Numbered from the stretch's first letter, positions 8,267 to 16,742 are shown. The stretch: 64,000 nt of DNA from Ideonella margarita (GCF_038066635.1 NZ_JBBUTI010000008.1:62001-126000), one strand, 5' to 3'. Notes: generated by a model from the letters alone, not told the origin. Program-made: numbers and translations.

Positions 8267-9666
8267 CCGATCCAGCTGACGTTGCCGCTGCCCCGCATGC
8301 GCTGCACCTTTGGGCAGATGACCGGAAGGTCGCGACCTTGGGCTACGACGCACTGAATGACCGGTGGTCACTGGATTACGACCCGGATTGGATGGCCGCG
8401 CCAAGCTCATTTCCGCTGTCTCCCGCTCTGCCATTTCAGCCTTTGAGCGGCGGCTATGCCGTCGGTAGCGTGAAGCGCTTCGTGGAGAACCTGCTGCCTG
8501 AAGGCCGCGCGCTCGACGTCACAGCCACAACCTACCGCATCTCGAAGTCGAACATCTACGCGCTCATCACCGCGCTCGGCACAGAGACGACCGGGGCGTT
8601 CCGGTTCTGGCGCTCGGATGACGTGCCGCCCGCTGTGGCCGCCAAACCGGCGCGTGAGGTGACCCGTGAAGAACTGGACCAGCGGTTGGCCTCGCTCGAC
8701 CAGATGCCACTGGCGGTTTGGGACGGCAAGGTGCGCATGTCCATTGCCGGTGTGCAGGACAAGTTGATGGTCTACCTTGACCGGCCTTTGAACGACGGCG
8801 GGCGCCTGTTTCTCGTTGAGCCACCTTTGGCGTCCACGCACATCCTGAAGCCCGATCCGGCTCGTCCGATCACGCCGCACTTGGTCGTCAATGAGCACTT
8901 CTGCATGTGTCTGGCGCGGCGCATGAATCTGCCTGTTGCCGAAGTCAGCATCTATCGAACGCCGAGGCCAGTGCTCGTCGTTCGTCGCTTCGACCGTGCG
9001 CTCGTGCAAGGCGCAGCCGCGGGCGCCGCGCATGGCAATGGTGCGCCTTCCGTGCGGCGGCTGCACATCATCGATGCGGCCCAAGCTTCTGATCTGCCAG
9101 AGAGCGGCAAGTACGAGCGGAACCTCGGGAATGGCGAGCATGTGCGCCACATCCGCGAGGGCGTGAGCTTCGAGATGCTGTTTGAGCGCGTTGACCAAAC
9201 CATCAACAAGGCCGCGGCCCGCATGACCCTGCTTCGGTGGGCCTTGTTCCAGTTCCTCATTGGCAATTGCGACGCGCACGGCAAGAACTTTTCATTCTTC
9301 GTCAGCCGCGAGGGTCTTGAGCCAGCACCTTGGTACGACCTGGTCAGCGTGGTTCAGTACGCCGGCATCAGCCATGAGCTGGCCATGGCCTGGGGCGACG
9401 CCTTCTTGCTGGAAGAGGTAGGCGCTTTTAATTTGGCAGACTTTGCACAACGGTGCGGCATCGACAGAAAGCTGTTGAAACGCGAGGCGACGCGGCTGGC
9501 CAAGCTGGTGGTGGAACACGCGCCCGCGCAGGCCCTGGCAGAGGAGTACGTCGACGAGAGTGAGCGCGCCTTTGCGGCTCAACTCCGCGATTTCGTGGTC
9601 GGGCAGGCCGCGAGGTTGGTCGCGCTCGCAGACGAAGCCACCAAGGTCAAGGCCAAGTTCTTGTAG
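8263..9666 (+). CDS. HipA family serine/threonine kinase toxin (module 1)
   Basis: A 467-residue HipA-fold kinase. The N-terminal subdomain contains GYAVGSVKRFVENLLPEGRA. The Gly-rich loop with the autophosphorylation site is SIAGVQDKLMVYL near residue 160, and THILKPDP carries the ATP-binding Lys. The catalytic loop is GNCDAHGKNFSFF near residue 334, and the metal-binding Asp is in WYDLVSVVQY. Family members phosphorylate glutamyl-tRNA synthetase or other translation factors; this target is unknown. All kinase motifs look intact. Coupled to hipB1 by a 4-nt overlap. It ends 11 nt before the convergent bufBC gene, with no terminator visible between them. Confidence 0.9.
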   Translation: MTDPADVAAAPHALHLWADDRKVATLGYDALNDRWSLDYDPDWMAAPSSFPLSPALPFQPLSGGYAVGSVKRFVENLLPEGRALDVTATTYRISKSNIYALITALGTETTGAFRFWRSDDVPPAVAAKPAREVTREELDQRLASLDQMPLAVWDGKVRMSIAGVQDKLMVYLDRPLNDGGRLFLVEPPLASTHILKPDPARPITPHLVVNEHFCMCLARRMNLPVAEVSIYRTPRPVLVVRRFDRALVQGAAAGAAHGNGAPSVRRLHIIDAAQASDLPESGKYERNLGNGEHVRHIREGVSFEMLFERVDQTINKAAARMTLLRWALFQFLIGNCDAHGKNFSFFVSREGLEPAPWYDLVSVVQYAGISHELAMAWGDAFLLEEVGAFNLADFAQRCGIDRKLLKREATRLAKLVVEHAPAQALAEEYVDESERAFAAQLRDFVVGQAARLVALADEATKVKAKFL

Positions 9667-9677
9667 CGCCTTGAGGC

Positions 9678-11360
9678 TCACGCCCGCAACAACTCCTGCT
9701 CCCACCACCGATGCAGCCACTGCCCCAGCTTCGCCGGGTCACTGAGCCGCTGGTTGCCAATCTGGGTTTCAGCGACGTCGGCAATGCTGCGCTCGGGCAC
9801 CGCCAAGGCCTGCAGGAACTCAGCTTCGTCCGCGTCCAGGCCACTGAAATGCGGCTGCAGTCCCCAGCGCCAGACGATCACGGTGGCGGGTTGATCGCGC
9901 AGTTGCGCCTCGGGCACGTCCACATCGTCGGCAATGGCCTTCCAGATGGCGATCGCGTTGGTGCGCTGGGTGAGGAAACGGACGGTGTGGTGCAGCACCG
10001 GCCATTGGGTCAAGCAGGCGTCTGCGCCCATGCGCTGCACCCGTGCCAAGTCCCACGCCGGCTGGTCGGTTGCGTCAAACACGGCGCGCAAGGCCCACTC
10101 CAGTTCGGCCAGCTCATGCAACGCCGGGTAGCTGGGGTAGGCCTGCGCCAGGTGCGCGGCAAATTGGTCGCCATAGCGGCCCAGGTGATGGCCTTGGGGC
10201 GCGTGCCGCTCAACGTAGTCGCGCGCCAGTTCATCAAAGGTGTCGCTGCCGGTGTAAAGCACGGTCTTGGCGTAGTGGTCGGCCAGCACCTCCACCAAGC
10301 GGCTGCGGTAGGCGTTGTGATAAATCTCCAGGCCACGCAGCGCAGGCAGGGGGCCGGGGGCATCCAGCGCGGCGGGCACGTGGTCGGGTTGCGGGCCCAG
10401 CACCAGGCCGGCCACCAGTTGCTGCGTTGGCCCCAGCGCCAGCGGGTTGGCAGATGCAGCCGCCGGCGGGAATCGCAATGCAGGCGCGCGGGCTTGATCA
10501 GGCGCGGCATTCACGGCGCCGTGCGCAGCGGCCACATCGCGCGCGTGCTGCAGCTCGGCCAGCAGGTCAGACAGCGGCGGGATGTGGTCGTCGCGCTCGA
10601 TCATGGTGGCTGTCGGGCCGTAGAGCACACACGCCTGGGCATAGAGCGCCCACACTTCCGGGCACACCGGGTGGTCGTGGGTGTCGATGATGAAATCACC
10701 GCTGCGCGAATGACCCGCGAGGTGGACCTGCCGCACCCGCTCGGCAGGCAGCGCGCGCAGGTAGTCAACGGGGTCGAAGCCGTGGTTGACGCTGCTGACG
10801 TAGATGTTGTTGACGTCGACCAGCAGCTCGCAATCGGCCTCAATGGCCAGGTGCGCCAGGAAGTCCCATTCACTGACGCCCGAGGCGCTGAAGCGCACGT
10901 AGCTGGACACGTTCTCCAGCACCAGGCGGCGGCCCAGCACGTCTTGCGCCTGGCGGATGTTGTTCACCAGCAGCCGGGCGCATTCTTCGGTGTAGGGCAG
11001 CGGGTAAAGATCATGCAGGGGCTGGCCGAGCGGGCCAGTCCAGCAGAGGTGGTCAGACACCCACATCGCGTCGATGCGATCAGCGAGTTGCTTCACGCGC
11101 CGCAGATAGGCCGTGTCCACGCCATCGGCCGAGCCCAGCGACATGGCCACGCCGTGCAGGGCAATGGGGTAGTCGCGCCGGAAGGTGTCCAGCACGACGA
11201 GCGGCTTGCCGCCGTCCACCAGAAAGTTGTCGGTGATGACTTCCAGCCAGTCCACCGCCTGGCGGCCCGCCAGAAAGTCAGCGTAATGGGGCGTACGAAG
11301 GCCCAGTCCAAAACCTGGCGAAACGCGGTGGGGGCCGGGGGCCAGCGGGGGTGACTGCAT
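9678..11360 (-). CDS. BufB-BufC fusion: MNIO (DUF692) bufferin-modifying enzyme fused to DUF2063 partner
   Basis: A 560-residue protein joining two proteins that are normally separate. Residues about 12-285 are a DUF692 TIM barrel (multinuclear non-heme iron oxidase) with the conserved ligand segments ALHGVAMSLGS, WVSDHLCW, VLENVSSY, LLVDVNNIYVSSVNHGF, VHLAGHS, DTHDHPV and ERDDHIP. A Pro/Ala-rich linker follows, then a DUF2063 domain (GLEIYHNAYRSRLVEVLADH, LGRYGDQFAAHLAQAYP). In bufferin systems the MNIO converts precursor Cys residues into thiooxazole heterocycles with help from the DUF2063 partner. It lies 61 nt downstream of the precursor gene bufA, on the same strand. The upstream Shine-Dalgarno is weak. 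Confidence 0.9.
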   Translation of the reverse strand: MQSPPLAPGPHRVSPGFGLGLRTPHYADFLAGRQAVDWLEVITDNFLVDGGKPLVVLDTFRRDYPIALHGVAMSLGSADGVDTAYLRRVKQLADRIDAMWVSDHLCWTGPLGQPLHDLYPLPYTEECARLLVNNIRQAQDVLGRRLVLENVSSYVRFSASGVSEWDFLAHLAIEADCELLVDVNNIYVSSVNHGFDPVDYLRALPAERVRQVHLAGHSRSGDFIIDTHDHPVCPEVWALYAQACVLYGPTATMIERDDHIPPLSDLLAELQHARDVAAAHGAVNAAPDQARAPALRFPPAAASANPLALGPTQQLVAGLVLGPQPDHVPAALDAPGPLPALRGLEIYHNAYRSRLVEVLADHYAKTVLYTGSDTFDELARDYVERHAPQGHHLGRYGDQFAAHLAQAYPSYPALHELAELEWALRAVFDATDQPAWDLARVQRMGADACLTQWPVLHHTVRFLTQRTNAIAIWKAIADDVDVPEAQLRDQPATVIVWRWGLQPHFSGLDADEAEFLQALAVPERSIADVAETQIGNQRLSDPAKLGQWLHRWWEQELLRA

Positions 11361-11421
11361 GACGGGCTTTCAAGGGAAACGGGCCTCCCGGAGGTGCGGG
11401 AGGCCTGGAAGCATCAGCACA

Positions 11422-11700
11422 TCACAGATCGCCGATGGTGCCCTTCTGGTCGAAGCAGGCCTTGGCGGTGACGGCCTTGAAGCCGTGGCCCTTGCAGGCG
11501 TTTTGGCCCTTGCAAGCGTGCTCCGCGGTCTTGCAGTCGCTGTTACCCTTGCAGTCGTGGACGTTGTAGCAATGCACGGTGTCAGCAGCGCCAACGGCCT
11601 TGCCCGACGAGCCCTTCGGGGCTTCGACAGCGCCAGCAGCGGTAGCCAGGGCCAGTGCGCTGGCAGCCAGCAGGAAAGCGGAAGCAGATTGAATCGACAT
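11422..11700 (-). CDS. Bufferin-type (BufA2-like) Cys-rich periplasmic metallophore precursor
   Basis: A 92-residue precursor: signal peptide of about 24 residues (FLLAASALALATAAGA) followed by a small Cys-rich core with six Cys at positions 44, 50, 56, 63, 69 and 82. The core shows the repeated CKG/CK pattern (DCKGNSDCK, ACKGQNACKGHGF) characteristic of bufferins, RiPP-like peptides that bind copper after MNIO modification. The ATG at 11700 has GGAG 6 nt upstream. With the downstream bufBC fusion it forms a two-gene operon; no DoxX (BufD) gene is adjacent. Family assignment to BufA2 rather than BufA1 rests on the six-Cys pattern. Confidence 0.88.
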   Translation of the reverse strand: MSIQSASAFLLAASALALATAAGAVEAPKGSSGKAVGAADTVHCYNVHDCKGNSDCKTAEHACKGQNACKGHGFKAVTAKACFDQKGTIGDL

Positions 11701-11763
11701 GGGAATCTCCGGGTGGTGAGTTGAAGTTGCCGCCGCAAGCCAACGCATGCTGCGGTCCTTCTT

Positions 11764-11791
11764 CAGTCGGAGAGACCGGCCTGGCCTTACA
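11764..11791 (-). promoter_or_regulatory. Possible ECF-sigma promoter for the bufferin operon
   Basis: On the minus strand a TGTAAGG element (11791-11785) is followed after 15 nt by CGACTG (11769-11764), 63 nt upstream of the bufA ATG. The GTAA/CGA pairing resembles promoters of ECF sigma factors known to control DUF2282/DUF692 genes. No sigma factor gene is in the window, so this is a weak call. Confidence 0.3.
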
Positions 11792-12055
11792 GGGCGTGGC
11801 GAAAAATGTTTGGGGCTCGCCGCATTCGCGCAGGTCGTCCCAGCCTTGCACGTCGGCGAATCACACTGCTAAGGATTGCAGCGATGCAGGACAGAGCGCG
11901 ACGACGGGAAGTCGACTCAGGCCGGTGATCTCTGGTTTTGCTCACAGAAAACAAAGGGGGCGAGCTCGTTACAAGCCTGCCCCTTGAATCTCTTGGCGGC
12001 AGAGGCGGAAAGGGCCCCCCCCACAAGCCAATACCGTGACAGTGGCCTATCGCAT
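11792..12055. other. Intergenic stretch without a supported gene
   Basis: This is the rest of the 355-bp gap between bufA and hipA2. No frame here has both a ribosome binding site and recognisable coding features, and I see no convincing terminator hairpin. A run of eight C residues near 12016 lies just beyond the hipA2 stop. Confidence 0.45.
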
Positions 12056-13396
12056 CTACGCCAGCCCCGACACTCCGGCTTCCCATACCCGGGTCTGCCG
12101 GCGCAAACCCTCGAAGATGGCCTGAGCCGTGCGCTCGGGAAACCCTGCCGGTAGCAGCAACTGCACTGCTTCGATGGCAGTCTCCACCCTGGCCACCATC
12201 GCTTGCATGGCCTCCCAGACGCCTTCTGCCCCGCTGCGTTGGGCCAGCCCGTGCCAATGGCGCGCCTGGATACGGTCGAGCTCGTAATGGACATTCTTCG
12301 AGCGCACTGCCATCGCAAGCTTGGCTTCCTGCAAAGCAACCAGATTCGGCCCGTGGCCGATGACCGGCCATGCCGAGATGACGTCGTACAGCGGCGTCAT
12401 CCGGTAGCCGCCACCGGGCAGCAGAAAGATGGAGAAGTTCTTGGCGTGGCCATCGGTGGCCGCCAGCAGCCAGAAAGCCAGCTGAGCGCAAAGGAAGTGG
12501 CGGATGTCGGCAGCAGCGGCTTGGCTGCCTTGAAGCACTTGCAGGCACTGGGCCATTCCCGGCCCGCCGTGGCTCTCGTACTTCTCTTGCGAAGCTCGAC
12601 CCAGCACCTGACAGAAGTCCTCCTGCGGGATGCGCGCTATCCAGTGCGAGGTATCAGGCTGCTGCAACCACTGCCGGTCAAAGCGTTCGACCACGAGCAC
12701 GGTTTCATCGCCGAAAGTGGCGATATCGGTGGTCGCCACGGGCAGGCCGAGTTGCCGCAGTAGCTGCGCGCACATCCACTCGTTATAGACCGAGTGCGTG
12801 AGGTCCAGGCGGCGACCACCCACCAGCCCCAGTGGCAGTTTGAGGATGTGCGTCGTCGGAGTTGCGCCGAGCGGTCGGCACCACTGGTCATCGACCTGCA
12901 GCAGCGCGGTCTTTTCCTGTGCTCCTGCAATGGAGATGCGCAGGTCGTCGGGGTCCTGGTCTGCTCCCAGGCCTGGCTCGGCAGCGACACCGCGCAGGTG
13001 CTGGGCGACAGCTTGGTTGTCCATGACCTCGTACTCAACCCGGTCGAAACCTGTCGGTGGCTGCTCTGGTGGCAGCAATTGGACGGCACCGACGCAGTCA
13101 CGGCCGATAGCCTGTAGCAGATCGAACACGTCGGTCGAACCAACTTGGAAGCGCGCGCTCACACGTCGCCGGATGCGATCGTCGTCAGGCAGAAGGTTGT
13201 CGAAGTAGCTGGCTACGACCGATCCTGTCACAGCCCGGTCGGGCGTGATGGGCAGCGACAGCGATAGGGGCCGCACCCGCGCGGATGTGAGCCAAGATGC
13301 CTCGTAGACGAAGCGATGGCCGCCGGTGCGGGTGCGCTGCCACGTGCCCACGCGCTCACCGTTCATCCAGACCCAGAGCTCATGTGCTTCAGCCAT
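12056..13396 (-). CDS. HipA family serine/threonine kinase toxin (module 2)
   Basis: A 446-residue HipA kinase closer to classical E. coli HipA than module 1. It has the Gly-rich loop SIAGAQEKTALL, the TTHILKLP Lys motif, LVVERFDR, the catalytic loop AATDGHAKNFSIF and the metal site PLYDVISA. The N-terminal subdomain (LWVWMNGERVGTWQR, ASYFDNLLPDDDRIRRRV) is intact. The ATG at 13396 follows AAGGGG. It is 66 nt downstream of hipB2 rather than overlapping it. It shares only the family motifs with HipA1, so the two modules were probably acquired independently rather than duplicated. Confidence 0.92.
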   Translation of the reverse strand: MAEAHELWVWMNGERVGTWQRTRTGGHRFVYEASWLTSARVRPLSLSLPITPDRAVTGSVVASYFDNLLPDDDRIRRRVSARFQVGSTDVFDLLQAIGRDCVGAVQLLPPEQPPTGFDRVEYEVMDNQAVAQHLRGVAAEPGLGADQDPDDLRISIAGAQEKTALLQVDDQWCRPLGATPTTHILKLPLGLVGGRRLDLTHSVYNEWMCAQLLRQLGLPVATTDIATFGDETVLVVERFDRQWLQQPDTSHWIARIPQEDFCQVLGRASQEKYESHGGPGMAQCLQVLQGSQAAAADIRHFLCAQLAFWLLAATDGHAKNFSIFLLPGGGYRMTPLYDVISAWPVIGHGPNLVALQEAKLAMAVRSKNVHYELDRIQARHWHGLAQRSGAEGVWEAMQAMVARVETAIEAVQLLLPAGFPERTAQAIFEGLRRQTRVWEAGVSGLA

Positions 13397-13462
13397 GGCG
13401 GACCCCTTGGGACTTGTCGTTCCGGGTTATTCGCATGGCGCTGGGCATGGGCTGCACGCTGC

Positions 13463-13840
13463 TCACCATTGGCCTCGTGGCTCGCTATCAGGTGGGCAGT
13501 ACGGCGGCGCAGCGGCCGTCGGTAGGGCCGAATTGTTCCCGGTGGCCAGTTCGACCGCGGTCGTCGATTTGGCTTGCGCATGCACATCCACGTCGATAGT
13601 CACCTTTGTTACCGAGGGCACGGCGGCGGTTTCGCGAACCACCATCTGCGCACCCAGCATGGCCAAGATCTGCAGCAACTGCTCCACACTCACGGCGCCG
13701 GGGTTGCGCTCGATGTCAGCCACGCGAGACTGCACGACACCCAGACGCCGGGCGAGTTCGGCCTGCGTCATCTGTCGCGACTTGCGCAACGACTTGAGCT
13801 GCAGTTGCAACTGGCTGGAGAACTGGACGGGATAGTCCAT
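13463..13840 (-). CDS. HipB-like antitoxin, XRE-family regulator (module 2)
   Basis: A 125-residue protein. The helix-turn-helix is SRQMTQAELARRLGVVQSRV followed by ADIERNPGAVSVEQLLQILA and the HipB dimer strand AMLGAQMVVRE. The C-terminal 45 residues are low-complexity and probably disordered, as expected for an antitoxin tail that is degraded or inserted into the HipA partner. It lies upstream of hipA2 and downstream of two palindromic operator candidates at 13875-13917. Confidence 0.88.
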   Translation of the reverse strand: MDYPVQFSSQLQLQLKSLRKSRQMTQAELARRLGVVQSRVADIERNPGAVSVEQLLQILAMLGAQMVVRETAAVPSVTKVTIDVDVHAQAKSTTAVELATGNNSALPTAAAPPYCPPDSEPRGQW

Positions 13841-13874
13841 AAATTTTATCGGCTAGCGGTGATTTCCACAGCAT

Positions 13875-13917
13875 ATCGCCTTAATACGATTAAGGCAAGA
13901 AATCGCCTTAAGGCGAT
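13875..13917. promoter_or_regulatory. Two inverted-repeat operators for HipB2
   Basis: A perfect 16-bp palindrome ATCGCCTTAAGGCGAT lies at 13902-13917. Beside it, at 13878-13896, is a second dyad of the same half-sites with a 5-nt spacer (GCCTTAA-tacga-TTAAGGC). Both sit 35-77 bp upstream of the hipB2 start and downstream of the HNH gene stop. Two same-sequence dyads just upstream of hipB is the usual autoregulatory layout. Confidence 0.7.
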
Positions 13918-13957
13918 GCCGCGTGCACAGCAACTTGGCGCGGTTACGGAGACGGGC

Positions 13958-15220
13958 CTATTGCGTCACCGCTCCTTGTCTCTCGAGAAAATTCGTGTGG
14001 CGCTCTCTTAGCGCATTGGCCAACCTTTCGGGCCAATGCGTTCTAGGCAAGTGGAGGTACTGTCCCGCAAGATCCTTGTAGACCTTTTCTTGAACCGAAT
14101 TCGCCACATGCACCATTCCATCGGCGTCTATCGAGAGCAGGTACGCATCGTAGAGCGCGTGTATGTCGGCGCGCAACAGGAGCCCGTTGGAGTACAAGTA
14201 GCCGCCACCTATCGCGTAGGGAGTGATGTGCGCCCCTTCTAGCACGGACTCCTCGCTACAGCCGCTCACCGCGCACTTGGTGCCCCATAACTCCTTCAAC
14301 ATCTGCTTGAATCGTTGTTGGCCTTGGCGAACCTGCGTCAAGGCCATCTTGATCTCGTCGGGAGGAATGGGGGGGCTATCAGCCTCATTCATCCGTTCGT
14401 TTTTTACGTAGATTCGAGAGCCGCCGCCGGCCTCGCCGCCATACAACGCACTGTCATCGACTTTATCGGGGAAGTGGACTCCAACAAGTCGAAACCTGTC
14501 GACGTGAAGCTCGAACAGCTTGTCCCCGTCGCGTGCCGGCTCTGTACCGTGATAGTTGCCTACCCAAACTTCTCGGCGCTGCTTTCCCTTGAAATGAAGA
14601 ACCACCAAGTCAGGCTCCACGCTCGGCATCGGCCAATGCCAAGTAAAGCCATCCTTGAGCGCCCTACGGTTCGAGGGGTTCAGCGTCAGGCGTTGAACTA
14701 CTGCTAACTTCGCGTTGGTTCCGGCGAACACCTGTTGCATTGACGTAATTTCGGTGAGCCGACCTTGCAACGGCTGACGAGGCGTGGGCCACAGGCCTTC
14801 GACTTCAGACACGCCACAGAACTCCGCCAGGGTATCGAGGAAGTCATCGTTGCCGACGAGTTTCTCGAACTCATCGATGCTGAAGCGCACGCGAGTGCCG
14901 CCTTCATCTGTCACCCCACCAGACCCCGTCAGGCGGGCCACGATCTCCGGCGGCAAAGGGTTCCGCTGTGTGCGACTCACATTGATCGTCAATGTGTAGT
15001 CGCTCCAAAATCGACCCGCTCGTAACCACGCTTGGGGGGTGTCCGCGGGCTTGACCCCAAAGCAAAGGTCTCCATCGGCCACGTACCAGTCAAATCCCGC
15101 ATCGTGTAGCCTTGTGGCAGCGACCTGGAAGGCTGCGCGTTGACCTTGCGGAATGTTCCGAACGAAATCGCTCTTGTGCCCAAACTGCGCAGCAAACTCA
15201 TCAAAGTTCATGTTGTTCAT
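13958..15220 (-). CDS. HNH endonuclease
   Basis: A 420-residue protein with a C-terminal HNH nuclease domain: LWGTKCAVSGCSEESVLEGAHITPYAIGG (shown here as the CAVSGC zinc knuckle and the AHI catalytic His region), then YSNGLLLRADIHALYDAYLLS with the Asn and second His. The N-terminal 270 residues match no domain I recognise and could be a DNA- or modification-recognition module. Such proteins are frequent stand-alone restriction factors in defence islands. Base composition is lower in GC than core neighbours. It is upstream of and on the same strand as hipB2/hipA2, but the operators between them argue for separate control. Confidence 0.85.
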   Translation of the reverse strand: MNNMNFDEFAAQFGHKSDFVRNIPQGQRAAFQVAATRLHDAGFDWYVADGDLCFGVKPADTPQAWLRAGRFWSDYTLTINVSRTQRNPLPPEIVARLTGSGGVTDEGGTRVRFSIDEFEKLVGNDDFLDTLAEFCGVSEVEGLWPTPRQPLQGRLTEITSMQQVFAGTNAKLAVVQRLTLNPSNRRALKDGFTWHWPMPSVEPDLVVLHFKGKQRREVWVGNYHGTEPARDGDKLFELHVDRFRLVGVHFPDKVDDSALYGGEAGGGSRIYVKNERMNEADSPPIPPDEIKMALTQVRQGQQRFKQMLKELWGTKCAVSGCSEESVLEGAHITPYAIGGGYLYSNGLLLRADIHALYDAYLLSIDADGMVHVANSVQEKVYKDLAGQYLHLPRTHWPERLANALRERHTNFLERQGAVTQ

Positions 15221-15312
15221 CCTCGCCTATTGAATTGCGACCGCATTACTGAGGTTATGACACAGTTTATCTATGTAGGTGAATTCCAAGCCACGGCCGG
15301 AAGTAAGGCGGC

Positions 15313-15609
15313 ATGGCGGCCAGAACCCAAAGCGGCAACCTCAAAGAACTGCGTAACCTTCATCCCCTCTTCGGCGACATGCTGATCGAGGCCATAGAGC
15401 AGCATCACGCGCGCGGCTACCTGGACAAACGAGGTGAGCAAGCCAAGACGCATGCCAACCGAGAGAAGGCCCTGCTCAGCCACTTGATCAACAAGGCTTG
15501 GGAGTGGGGCTGTACCGACGCGCCCAACCCCTGCCAAGGGGTCAAGGGCTTCAAGGAGACACCCCGTGTCCATCACCGAGATGGTGGAGTCCTTGCAAGC
15601 GGCCGGTGA
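15313..15609 (+). pseudogene. Tyrosine-recombinase (phage integrase) remnant, core-binding domain only
   Basis: The frame encodes RNLHPLFGDMLIEAIEQHH, then ANREKALLSHLINKAWEWGC and TDAPNPCQGVKGF, a clear match to the N-terminal core-binding domain of site-specific tyrosine recombinases. Both ends are missing: there is no complete N terminus, and after about residue 84 the frame diverges and stops. The catalytic R-H-R-Y domain is absent, so it cannot be active. The next gene starts inside its 3' end (15566), which marks the breakpoint. It supports a mobile origin for the region next to tRNA-Phe. Confidence 0.7.
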
Positions 15610-15874
15610 GGTTGTGAATCGGGGCGTCCTGTCAAACGCAGAGCGCGTCTTGAAGGCTCAGGCGCTGGTGCTCAACACGGTGTTTTCAGAGACGGCCCGG
15701 CGGGCTGCGCTGAACATAGGCACGCACATAGGCGCGATGGAAACCTACATGCGATTGGCACTCATGGCGCAGAGCCAATCCCGGGCAACCTTTGAAACGC
15801 CTGCCGCCATCAAGAACCCGCCCATAGTCTTTGCACGTCAAGCCAACATCAACAACGGGGGCAGCAGCAAGTGA
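15566..15874 (+). CDS. Hypothetical protein of phage/plasmid type
   Basis: A 102-residue, mostly helical protein. The GTG start at 15566 has an AAGGAG Shine-Dalgarno 6-7 nt upstream. It has no enzyme motif. The C-terminal segment (KNPPIVFARQANINNGG) is of a kind I associate with small conserved proteins from proteobacterial phages and plasmids that are often paired with a short downstream gene, as here. Function unknown. Its stop overlaps the next start by 4 nt (GTGA). Confidence 0.65.
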   Translation: MSITEMVESLQAAGEVVNRGVLSNAERVLKAQALVLNTVFSETARRAALNIGTHIGAMETYMRLALMAQSQSRATFETPAAIKNPPIVFARQANINNGGSSK

Positions 15875-16113
15875 ACAATGGGGCCGGGCCGGGCATTTCG
15901 CACATTCCGCGTAGGTGTGCGCGAGCGCGTGCCCGGGGGAAACCGCTTCTGCGCCGAACGAACTATCAGGGGACCGCACGAATGGCAGCCAAACGCTGGA
16001 CACACGAGCAACGCGCACGGCAGGCAGAGCGCATCCGAGCATGGCCGCGTTGGGAAAAATCAACCGGTCCAAGAAGCGATGAGGGCGCGGCAACTGCATC
16101 GCGTAACGCCTAG
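15871..16113 (+). CDS. Small conserved hypothetical protein (STGP motif)
   Basis: Up to 80 residues. The conserved part is the C-terminal 43 residues, beginning MAAKRWTHEQRARQAERIRA and containing WEKSTGPRSDEGAATASRN. This STGPRT-E-G-K-type motif is common in short proteins of mobile elements. The GTG at 15871 overlaps the preceding stop and would be translationally coupled, but its first 37 residues look non-conserved; the ATG at 15982 may be the true start. Function unknown. Confidence 0.55.
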   Translation: MNNGAGPGISHIPRRCARARARGKPLLRRTNYQGTARMAAKRWTHEQRARQAERIRAWPRWEKSTGPRSDEGAATASRNA

Positions 16114-16229
16114 AAGGGGGCTCTTGGACTATTGCGGGAATTGGCTCGACTACTTTCTTCGAATCCCCAAGACAAATAGGTCTCTCGGCAGAGCTACTGA
16201 AGACACCGCCTGCATTCGTCGGCCGGCAT

Positions 16230-16742
16230 TTATGTAGAACACGTCTCCACTAGCTTTTGAATCGGCAACTTTCCCTTGTACCCCAAATAGACGGCGCACA
16301 GCACAGGTCGATTAACACCAGCCGGAACCGTTGGCGGATCTGCAAGATTCGTGGCAAGTGAGGGGCCACACGCGTCATTGATGCTGCGAATCTTGGAGTC
16401 AACGTCTTCCATTTTGCTGCGCAGGTCTCCTAATTGTGAGTTGTAGGAGGACCGTTTCGACTCATACTCGCTGCGTTTGCTCTGGCAGCGGTCACGCATA
16501 AGGTCGAAAGCCTCCGGGAATTGCAAGCACTGTCGAAGGTCGCCCTCAGCGCGCTTGACGTACTGTGCTGCGTAGTCAGCCGCCTGTGCCGAAGATGAGG
16601 CGTCGCTGGCTCGTCGTCGCAAGCTGTCCAACTCACTTGAGCAGTTTGACCAATCGGCTGCTGTTGCCATAGTGCTAAGCAACAGAATTGCCAACCCTGA
16701 GACATAGGCGCCTAGGTGGCGCTTAGACGCGGCCAAGTGCAT
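16230..16742 (-). CDS. Secreted hypothetical protein with coiled-coil region
   Basis: A 170-residue protein. The signal peptide (GAYVSGLAILLLSTMATA) is followed by a Ser/Arg/Lys-rich helical region with heptad-like spacing (SELDSLRRRASDASSSAQAA; YESKRSSYNSQLGDLRSKME) and conserved Cys residues. The start ATG at 16742 has GGGGA about 8 nt upstream; a more upstream start at 16778 is possible. GC content is low for the window. No family recognised. It lies between the phage-type genes and tRNA-Phe. Confidence 0.65.
   Translation of the reverse strand: MHLAASKRHLGAYVSGLAILLLSTMATAADWSNCSSELDSLRRRASDASSSAQAADYAAQYVKRAEGDLRQCLQFPEAFDLMRDRCQSKRSEYESKRSSYNSQLGDLRSKMEDVDSKIRSINDACGPSLATNLADPPTVPAGVNRPVLCAVYLGYKGKLPIQKLVETCST

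Noticed and set aside
9711..11354. 547-residue plus-strand open frame opposite bufBC
   Set aside because: Composition is shadow-like (Gln/His/Arg/Gly-rich) and the minus-strand frame carries complete DUF692 and DUF2063 motifs.
15257..15385. Small frame starting MTQFIYVGEF
   Set aside because: It is 42 residues, has no Shine-Dalgarno, and overlaps the integrase remnant in another frame.
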